From contig JACOVL010000023.1 in NCBI GenBank assembly GCA_016177355.1, forward strand, positions 1-6,591: a stretch of DNA of 6,591 bases. Reading direction: 5' to 3'. This DNA comes from Betaproteobacteria bacterium. GTDB lineage: Bacteria; Pseudomonadota; Gammaproteobacteria; Burkholderiales; SG8-41. This document shows, in pieces, positions 1 through 4,871 of the stretch. The notes under the pieces were generated by a model. That model saw only the letters and a program-made list of their open reading frames with translations, was not told the origin of the DNA and did no database searches. Each line of letters starts with the position of its first letter. Within the stretch, counting starts at the first letter, position 1. A program made the position numbers and the translations under genes.

Positions 1-431
1 CGGTCGCGCACGGCGAGCGCATCGTCGCCTTCGACCTGCATCAACTGCGCCGCCTCGTCCGGCGACAGCGCTTGCGGCAGCCTCTTCGCCGCCTTCGGCG
101 CCCGGATGCCGAGGCACGGGTTGTGCGCATAGCCGTGGTCGCGCGCGAGATAGTGGTAGAAGCCGCGCCACGCCGAGAGCATGCGCGCGAGCGACCTGCC
201 GTCGAGCCCCCGCGCATGCAGTTGCGCGACGCAGCGCCGGACCTGCTGCGGCCGCAATTCCTTGAGCGGAGTGCCCTCCGCCAGCGCGAACAGCGCCGCG
301 ATATCGCGCGCGTAATTCTCGATCGTGTGCCGGGACAGCCGGCGCTCGTGGGCGAGGTGCTCCAGGTAGCCGTTCAGCAGCGGTTGCGCGGCCCGGGGTT
401 TGCGCTTTCCAGCTTCTGAGTTAGCGCCCAC
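1..431 (-). CDS. xerC: Tyrosine recombinase XerC, N-terminal part (gene runs off the left edge)
   Basis: XerC acts with XerD at the chromosomal dif site to resolve chromosome dimers at cell division. The 143 complete codons visible cover the helical core-binding (SAM-like) domain: residues about 18-46 hold LLNGYLEHLAHERRLSRHTI, followed by LKELRPQQVRRCV, LARMLSAWRGFYHYL and NPCLGIRAPK. The opening of the catalytic domain follows (LPQALSPDEAAQLM...DDALAVRD). The first catalytic Arg and the rest of the active site lie outside the window, so activity cannot be judged. I chose GTG at 431-429 because an in-frame TAA lies directly before it and no ATG occurs before about residue 83. No clear Shine-Dalgarno precedes it. 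The start lies 29 nt after the DUF484 stop, which fits co-transcription, and the dapF-DUF484-xerC order supports XerC rather than XerD. This N-terminal region is similar in XerC and XerD, so context carries part of the call. Confidence 0.9.
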   Translation of the reverse strand, partial: MGANSEAGKRKPRAAQPLLNGYLEHLAHERRLSRHTIENYARDIAALFALAEGTPLKELRPQQVRRCVAQLHARGLDGRSLARMLSAWRGFYHYLARDHGYAHNPCLGIRAPKAAKRLPQALSPDEAAQLMQVEGDDALAVRD

Positions 432-460
432 TTACGTATCGCAAGTGGCTGATTTCCCTC

Positions 461-1114
461 TCACGACTGGCCCAGATGGCGGGCAACGGCGGCTGCGATG
501 AGATCGCCCAGGCGCTTGAGGTAGAGGGTGCCCATTTCGGGGTAGAAGCGTTGCGGGTCCTCGCTCGCCAGCGCGAGCAGCCCGAAGGTCTCGCGGTCGC
601 GCAGCGGCACGTAGGAGAACGAGCGGAGGTGCGGTCCCGCCTCGCCGAACAGTCCCGCGGTATCCACCATGGCGTGGCCGCTGCAGTAGGGGTGGACGAG
701 GCTCGCCGCGAACTCGCGCGAAGCGTCGCTCACCGCCCCGAATTCCGGCAGCCCGGCGTGCCCGTTGGCGCGCCACACGCGCAGCGCCACGTGCGGCACC
801 GCGAAGTCCTCGCGGAAGTTCAGGTAGACCGCGCTCAACACGGCGCGGATGTCGGTGGCGGCGAGCAGGGCGAGCGAGATGCGGTGCACCTTCTCGCTGA
901 TCGCATCGTTCTCCTCGCCGAACTGGATCACTTCGCGCAGCTTCCCTTCGAGCTGCTTGCCGCGCTCGCGCAGGGTCAGGATCTGCCGCTCGCTGATCGA
1001 GACCGCGCGCCCGCCGTGAGGGTGCGGTATGTAGATCTCGGCCAGCATGTCGGCGTAGTGCTCGAAGAATTCCGGATGATCCTTGAGATAGCGTGCGACT
1101 TCTTCTGGCTTCAT
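461..1114 (-). CDS. DUF484 family protein (YigA-like)
   Basis: This 217-residue protein belongs to the DUF484 family, whose molecular role is not established. The N-terminus MKPEEVARYLKDHPEFFEHY is the typical family opening: a short helical segment with a 'VxxYLxxHPxFF' pattern. A helical, probably coiled-coil stretch follows (about residues 39-75, SISERQILTLRERGKQLEGKL). The C-terminal half, from about residue 80 to the end, reads as a GAF-like domain (SYVPLRDRETFGLLALASEDPQRF, then YLKRLGDLIAAAVARHL). There is no signal peptide or membrane segment, so it is probably cytosolic. Length is normal for the family. The ATG at 1114 has a good Shine-Dalgarno (GGGGAG) 4 nt upstream, and the gene starts 13 nt after the dapF stop. 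It sits between dapF and xerC as in E. coli (yigA). A link to XerC or to nucleotide sensing through the GAF fold is possible, but it is inference only. Confidence 0.88.
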   Translation of the reverse strand: MKPEEVARYLKDHPEFFEHYADMLAEIYIPHPHGGRAVSISERQILTLRERGKQLEGKLREVIQFGEENDAISEKVHRISLALLAATDIRAVLSAVYLNFREDFAVPHVALRVWRANGHAGLPEFGAVSDASREFAASLVHPYCSGHAMVDTAGLFGEAGPHLRSFSYVPLRDRETFGLLALASEDPQRFYPEMGTLYLKRLGDLIAAAVARHLGQS

Positions 1115-1118
1115 CGTT

Positions 1119-1124
1119 CTCCCC
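1119..1124 (-). promoter_or_regulatory. Ribosome binding site of the DUF484 gene
   Basis: GGGGAG on the minus strand lies 4 nt before the ATG at 1114. It falls inside the 13-nt gap after the dapF stop codon. It is the clearest Shine-Dalgarno on the minus strand and fixes the DUF484 start. Confidence 0.7.
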
Positions 1125-1127
1125 GGC

Positions 1128-1958
1128 TCACAGGTTGATCTCGCCTTCGAACACGGTCGCAGCGGGGCCCGTCATCAGCACCGGCCGCCCCTCGCCCGCC
1201 CATGATATACCGAGGTCGCCGCCGCGCGTGGTCACCGTGACGCGCGGATCGAGCAATCCGCGACTGACGCCCGCAACCACCGCGGCGCAGGCGCCGGTGC
1301 CGCAAGCCAGCGTCTCGCCCGCCCCGCGCTCGTAGACGCGCAGCAGGATGCGGCGGCGGCTCACGATCCGCATGTAGCCGGCGTTGACCCGCTGCGGGAA
1401 GCGCGGATGGCGCTCGATCAGCGGCCCCTCGGCCGCGACCGGCGCGCGTTCGATGTCGGGCACCACCTGCACCGCGTGCGGATTGCCCATTGAAAGCGCG
1501 CTGATTTCGACCCGCTTGCCGCCCACCTCCAGCTCGTAGGACGGTGCCTGCGCGCGCGCTTCGAAGGGGATACGCACCGGCTCGAACTCCGGCGTCCCCA
1601 TGTCCACCGTCACCTGGCCGTCGTCCTCCAGCCGCGGCACGATCACGCCCCCGCGGGTGCCGACCCGGATCTCGGTCTTGGTGGTGAGGCCCCGGTCCCG
1701 GACGTAGCGCACGAAGCAGCGCGCCCCGTTGCCGCACTGCTCGACCTCGCCTCCGTCGGCATTGAAGATGCGGTAGTAGAAATCGGTATCGGGGGCTCGT
1801 GGCGGCTCGACCTGGAGGATCTGGTCGCAACCCACCCCCCGATGCCGGTCCGCAATGTATCGCAACTGCTCCGGGGTAAGGGTGACCGGGTGGGTCAGGG
1901 CATCCAGGACCACAAAGTCATTGCCCAGTCCATGCATTTTAGTGAATTTTAGACGCAT
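1128..1958 (-). CDS. dapF: Diaminopimelate epimerase
   Basis: DapF interconverts LL- and meso-2,6-diaminopimelate in the cytosol, supplying meso-DAP for peptidoglycan and for lysine synthesis. It is a cofactor-independent two-cysteine epimerase. Both catalytic cysteines are present in their family motifs: Cys75 in EQCGNGARCFVRY and Cys219 in GETLACGTGACAA. The N-terminus MRLKFTKMHGLGNDFVVLD, the FNADGGE segment (65-71) and SMGNPHAV (156-163) are also diagnostic. At 276 residues it is full length and intact. The ATG at 1958 gives exactly the family N-terminus. No Shine-Dalgarno lies before it, and the predicted promoter would give a leader of only about 11 nt. It heads a likely dapF-DUF484-xerC unit. 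The upstream GNAT gene is 121 nt away, so some transcription may also enter from lpxL-GNAT. Confidence 0.97.
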   Translation of the reverse strand: MRLKFTKMHGLGNDFVVLDALTHPVTLTPEQLRYIADRHRGVGCDQILQVEPPRAPDTDFYYRIFNADGGEVEQCGNGARCFVRYVRDRGLTTKTEIRVGTRGGVIVPRLEDDGQVTVDMGTPEFEPVRIPFEARAQAPSYELEVGGKRVEISALSMGNPHAVQVVPDIERAPVAAEGPLIERHPRFPQRVNAGYMRIVSRRRILLRVYERGAGETLACGTGACAAVVAGVSRGLLDPRVTVTTRGGDLGISWAGEGRPVLMTGPAATVFEGEINL

Positions 1959-1975
1959 TTAGCTGAAGTTAGAAT

Positions 1976-2004
1976 ATAATAACGGAATATATAGCGGTTG
2001 ATAA
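1976..2004 (-). promoter_or_regulatory. Putative sigma70-type promoter of dapF
   Basis: On the minus strand TTATCA (2004-1999, 4 of 6 matches to TTGACA) is followed after exactly 17 nt by TATTAT (1981-1976, 5 of 6 matches to TATAAT). The pair lies in an AT-rich island between the GNAT stop and the dapF start, inside otherwise very GC-rich sequence. Transcription would start near 1969, only about 11 nt before the dapF ATG. Such a short leader agrees with the absence of a Shine-Dalgarno. This is a consensus match by eye only. AT-rich sequence offers other possible -10 boxes nearby, for example TATATT. Confidence 0.45.
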
Positions 2005-2079
2005 TTACTCGCATCCCCGTCCTGCAGGCCCGTCTGACACCCACTCGTCGGCGATATCCTATTGAATCAAAAGGTTCTT

Positions 2080-2622
2080 TCATGGATCGCCCACTACCGG
2101 TTTCTCCATGATGTAGTCGTCCATGACGAAGCCGCCGCCGATGTTCTTGACCACGGCGTCGGCAACCCGGAACCCGTGCTTCAGGTAGGCGGCGATCGCG
2201 CTGCGGTTGTTCTTGTTCACGGCCAGAGCGAGCCTGCTGCAGCCCTGCCCGCGCGCCACCTCGCATGCGCGCGCGACCATCATCCCGCCGTAGCCATGGC
2301 GCTGGTGGCGCGGGTGCACGTAGAGCTTGTCGAGCTTCATCTCGCCGGGAACGCCGCCCAGGAAATAGGAAGCGAAGCCCGCCATCTCGTCGCCGACCAG
2401 CAGCTTGTCCCACCACACGTCGCCGCGCCCGAGCTCCGCGCGTATCAGCCGCGGCGCGTAGCGCTGCGCCAGCATGTATTCTATCTGCGCCGGGCCGACG
2501 ATACCGGGATAGTGGGCGTACCAGATCTCCCGCGCGAGCGCCGCAAGCGGTCCAGCGTCGGCCGCTTCGAGCGGCAATATCCGGACCGGGATTTCAGCGT
2601 CGCCGCGTTTTTCGCTCGTCAT
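2080..2622 (-). CDS. GNAT family N-acetyltransferase (PaiA-like)
   Basis: This 180-residue protein is predicted to transfer an acetyl group from acetyl-CoA to an unidentified amine. The GNAT core is clear. Motif A is KLDKLYVHPRHQRHGYGG (96-113), with the CoA pyrophosphate-binding Q-x-x-G-x-G at Gln107, Gly110 and Gly112. Motif B follows as LALAVNKNNRSAIAAYLKHGF (131-151). The C-terminal IGGGFVMDDYIMEK resembles PaiA-type polyamine or diamine acetyltransferases, a resemblance recalled rather than searched, so no substrate is assigned. No signal peptide or membrane segment is seen. The ATG at 2622 lies 11 nt after the lpxL stop, with a weak GGTGA upstream, so it is probably co-transcribed with lpxL. 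The final ATGA contains both the start of a doubtful 44-codon frame and the GNAT stop. The gene is intact and its base composition matches its neighbours. Confidence 0.85.
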   Translation of the reverse strand: MTSEKRGDAEIPVRILPLEAADAGPLAALAREIWYAHYPGIVGPAQIEYMLAQRYAPRLIRAELGRGDVWWDKLLVGDEMAGFASYFLGGVPGEMKLDKLYVHPRHQRHGYGGMMVARACEVARGQGCSRLALAVNKNNRSAIAAYLKHGFRVADAVVKNIGGGFVMDDYIMEKPVVGDP

Positions 2623-2633
2623 TCGTCACCGCG

Positions 2634-3500
2634 CTAGTAGTAGCGCGCCTCGCCGGGCGGCCGCGTCTTGAAGCGCTTGTGCACCCAGTAGTACTGCTCC
2701 GGCATTTCCCGCACCCGCTCCTCGATGAACGCGTTCATGCGCCGCGTGTCCGCCGCTACGTCGTCCGTCGGAAAGTTTTCCCACGCGGGGTAGAACCGCA
2801 GCACGTAGCCCTCGCCGCCCGGCAGCTGGCGCGTCACCGACGGCACCACCACCGCACGCGCAAGCTGGGCGAGCCGTGCGAGTGCGGTGATAGTCGCCGC
2901 GGGCACGCCGAAGAACGGCACGAACACCGAATTCCGCTCGCCGAAATCCATGTCGGGCAGGTAGTAGAACGGCAGGCCCCCGCGGATCGCCTTGACCACC
3001 GGCCGGATGCCATCCTGCCGCGAGAACAGCACCGGCGCGACGAAGCGCGTGCGCCCGTGCAGCAGCACGCGGTCGAACACCGGGTCTTTCTGCTGGCTGT
3101 AGACCGACACGCCGCGCCACTCGGTGATGATGCGGGCGCCGCCCATGTCGAGGCCGACGAAGTGCGGCGCGAGCCAGATCACGGGCCGTCCCGCCACCGC
3201 CTGCCAGTGCTCGAGGCCTTCCACGCGCACCATGCGCTGGATGCGTTCTTTCGAGCCCCACCACAGGATGCCGTGCTCGAGCAGGCTGCGGGCGAGGACG
3301 CGGAAATGACGCCGCGCGACGCGCTTGCGCTCGGCCTCGCTCCAGTCGGGAAAACAGAGCCTCAGGTTGGTGTGCGCCACGCGCCGCCGCTCGCCCGCGA
3401 GCGCGTAGAACAGCATGCCCGCCGCCGAGCCGAGCGCCGCGAGCAGCCGCAGCGGCAGCAGATGCAGCAACCAGATCAGCGCGAGGCCAATGCGGGTCAT
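2634..3500 (-). CDS. LpxL/HtrB-family lipid A biosynthesis acyltransferase
   Basis: Members of this family add a secondary acyl chain (lauroyl in E. coli LpxL) to Kdo-lipid A precursors at the inner face of the inner membrane. The protein (288 residues, normal length) begins with one hydrophobic anchor (about residues 3-33). The catalytic HX4D motif is present as APHFVGLD, with His113 and Asp118. Further family blocks are LPDMDFGERNSVFVPFFG (181-198) and the C-terminal EQYYWVHKRFKTRPPGE. I chose ATG at 3500 because homologues start directly before the anchor. A GTG at 3617 would add 39 residues of GC-rich, unconserved sequence and is unlikely. No good Shine-Dalgarno precedes 3500, and a GC-rich inverted repeat (3504-3523) lies there instead. 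The gene diverges from metK, as in many betaproteobacteria, which often carry two such genes here. LpxL, LpxM and LpxP cannot be told apart from sequence, so no symbol is given. Confidence 0.92.
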   Translation of the reverse strand: MTRIGLALIWLLHLLPLRLLAALGSAAGMLFYALAGERRRVAHTNLRLCFPDWSEAERKRVARRHFRVLARSLLEHGILWWGSKERIQRMVRVEGLEHWQAVAGRPVIWLAPHFVGLDMGGARIITEWRGVSVYSQQKDPVFDRVLLHGRTRFVAPVLFSRQDGIRPVVKAIRGGLPFYYLPDMDFGERNSVFVPFFGVPAATITALARLAQLARAVVVPSVTRQLPGGEGYVLRFYPAWENFPTDDVAADTRRMNAFIEERVREMPEQYYWVHKRFKTRPPGEARYY

Positions 3501-3623
3501 CGCGCAGCCGCCGGCGGCGCTGCCGCGCCAGCGGGGACCTTGCAGCGGTTCAACAACATGGCCTACCGCGACACCCCCGGCACCCGCCTCGTTTGAGATG
3601 AATTTCCGACCATCCACAGTTGC

Positions 3624-3642
3624 GTCATTTTAGGGTCATTTT
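3624..3642 (+). repeat. Tandem direct repeat GTCATTTT x2
   Basis: Two identical 8-mers, GTCATTTT at 3624-3631 and 3635-3642, start 11 bp apart, one turn of the helix. They sit directly upstream of the proposed metK -35 box. Half-sites on one helix face next to a promoter are the usual layout for a dimeric or tandem DNA-binding regulator. No known consensus is claimed. Confidence 0.5.
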
Positions 3643-3644
3643 TC

Positions 3645-3673
3645 TTTATAAATCGAGGCTTATCTGCTATTCT
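3645..3673 (+). promoter_or_regulatory. Putative promoter of the metK-ahcY-metF operon
   Basis: TTTATA (3645-3650, 4 of 6 matches to TTGACA) and TATTCT (3668-3673, 4 of 6 matches to TATAAT) are separated by 17 nt. A TG one base before the -10 box (3665-3666) makes it an extended -10. Transcription would begin near 3680, about 25 nt before the metK ATG. An alternative -10 is TATAAA at 3647-3652, which has no good -35 partner. The palindrome TTTATAAA (3645-3652) also presents TATAAA on the minus strand and could serve the divergent lpxL gene, again without a convincing -35. All of this is by eye. Confidence 0.35.
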
Positions 3674-3680
3674 ATGCGCC

Positions 3681-3705
3681 TTTTTCCGTTTCACGAAACG
3701 AAAAA
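3681..3705 (+). promoter_or_regulatory. Inverted repeat/hairpin running into the metK start codon
   Basis: CGTTTC (3687-3692) and GAAACG (3695-3700) form a perfect 6-2-6 palindrome, flanked by TTTTT (3681-3685) and AAAAA (3701-3705). As RNA it can fold into 5 bp, a one-base bulge (C3686), 5 more bp and a CACG loop, with the A of the AUG in the outer stem. It takes up the place where a Shine-Dalgarno would be. As DNA it could be an operator just downstream of the predicted transcription start. It is not a terminator on the plus strand, since no U-tract follows. Confidence 0.45.
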
Positions 3706-4871
3706 TGAGCGATTTCCTGTTCACCTCAGAGTCCGTTTCCGAGGGCCACCCCGACAAGGTCGCGGACCAGATTTCCGACGCGGTGCTCGACGCGGTGCTC
3801 GCGCAGGACAGGCACGGGCGCGTCGCCGCCGAGACGCTGTGCGCGACCGGCCTCGTGGTGATGGCGGGCCAGATCAGCACCCGGGCCAACGTCAACTACG
3901 CCGAGCTCGCGCGCGACGTGATCAAGCGCATCGGCTACGACGATTCCGCCACCGGCTTCGACTACCGGTCGTGCGCGGTGCTCACGGCCTACGACCGGCA
4001 GTCGGCCGACATCGCGCAGGGTGTGGACGAGGGCAAGGGCCTCGACCTCGACCAGGGCGCCGGCGACCAGGGCCTGATGTACGGCTTCGCGTGCGACGAG
4101 ACCCCGCAACTGATGCCGATGCCGATCTACTACGCGCACCGGCTGATGGAGCGCCACAGCGAACTGCGGCGCGACGGCCGCCTGCCGTGGCTGAAGCCCG
4201 ATGCGAAATCGCAGGTCTCGGTGCGCTACGTGGACGGCAGACCGCACCACATCGACACCGTGGTGATCTCGACGCAGCACGCGCCCGACATCTCGCACGA
4301 GCCGCTCACCGAGGGCGTGATCGAGGAAATCGTGAAGCCGGTGCTGCCGAAGAACATGATCACGAAGGAAACCAAGTACCTGATCAACCCGACCGGGCGC
4401 TTCGTGATCGGCGGGCCGCTCGGCGACACGGGCCTGACCGGCCGCAAGATCATCGTGGACACCTACGGCGGTTATTCGCGCCACGGCGGCGGCGCCTTCT
4501 CGGGCAAGGACCCGTCCAAGGTCGACCGCTCGGGCGCCTACGCCGCGCGCCACGTCGCCAAGAACATCGTCGCGGCGGGACTCGCCAGGAAATGCGAGAT
4601 CCAGGTCGCCTACGCGATCGGCGTCGCGCGCCCGGTCAGCGTGCTGGTAGAGACCTTCGGCACCGGCAGGATCCCCGACGACAGGATCGCGAAGCTGGTC
4701 GAGCAGCACTTCGACCTGCGGCCGAAGGGCATCATCCAGGCGCTCGACCTGCTGCGCCCGATCTACCTCAAGACCGCGGCCTACGGCCATTTCGGCCGCG
4801 ACGAGCCGGAATTCACGTGGGAGGCGACCGACAAGGCGGCGGCGCTCAGGGCCGACGCCGGAGGCATATGA
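3705..4871 (+). CDS. metK: S-adenosylmethionine synthetase
   Basis: MetK joins methionine and ATP in the cytosol to give S-adenosylmethionine, releasing phosphate and pyrophosphate. It is the entry point of the methyl cycle encoded here. The N-terminal signature FTSESVSEGHPDKVADQISD (5-24) includes the catalytic His15 and metal-ligand Asp17. The loop GAGDQGLMYGFA lies at 118-129 and the P-loop-like GGGAFSGKD at 261-269. The C-terminal AYGHFGRDEPEFTWE is typical. At 388 residues it is full length and uninterrupted. The ATG at 3705 gives the normal family N-terminus. No Shine-Dalgarno is visible, and the start lies at the edge of an inverted repeat. The stop TGA (4869-4871) overlaps the ahcY ATG by 4 nt, so translation of the two is probably coupled. 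The frame +2 relative to metK is also open throughout, but that is a high-GC artefact. Confidence 0.98.
   Translation: MSDFLFTSESVSEGHPDKVADQISDAVLDAVLAQDRHGRVAAETLCATGLVVMAGQISTRANVNYAELARDVIKRIGYDDSATGFDYRSCAVLTAYDRQSADIAQGVDEGKGLDLDQGAGDQGLMYGFACDETPQLMPMPIYYAHRLMERHSELRRDGRLPWLKPDAKSQVSVRYVDGRPHHIDTVVISTQHAPDISHEPLTEGVIEEIVKPVLPKNMITKETKYLINPTGRFVIGGPLGDTGLTGRKIIVDTYGGYSRHGGGAFSGKDPSKVDRSGAYAARHVAKNIVAAGLARKCEIQVAYAIGVARPVSVLVETFGTGRIPDDRIAKLVEQHFDLRPKGIIQALDLLRPIYLKTAAYGHFGRDEPEFTWEATDKAAALRADAGGI
4860..4864 (+). promoter_or_regulatory. Ribosome binding site of ahcY inside the 3' end of metK
   Basis: GGAGG lies 3 nt before the ahcY ATG at 4868. The spacing is shorter than the usual 5-9 nt, but the start overlaps the metK stop as ATGA, so ribosomes ending metK could restart here. 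It supports 4868 as the start although the reading frame is open far upstream. Confidence 0.65.

Noticed and set aside
2005..2079. A possible terminator after the GNAT gene
   Set aside because: The only symmetry is the 8-bp palindrome CCTGCAGG, with no extended stem and no T-tract after it on the minus strand.
2265..3596. A 443-codon plus-strand frame opposite the GNAT and lpxL genes
   Set aside because: Arg- and Pro-rich composition without motifs, lying opposite two proteins with recognisable catalytic residues. It is a high-GC shadow.
3501..3704. A SAM or SAH riboswitch before metK
   Set aside because: The predicted leader after the metK promoter is only about 25-50 nt. By eye it has no multi-stem arrangement, only the single hairpin at the start codon. 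A covariance-model search would settle it.
3726..4790. A 354-codon minus-strand frame opposite metK
   Set aside because: Entirely antisense to a highly conserved gene, with repetitive Val, His, Asp and Arg content typical of reversed GC-rich coding sequence.
3620..4867. An open frame upstream of ahcY across metK, which would give an 883-residue protein
   Set aside because: The upstream part is the metK sequence in a shifted frame, full of Arg and Gly, and metK itself is intact. The AhcY homology begins at 4868, where a Shine-Dalgarno is present.
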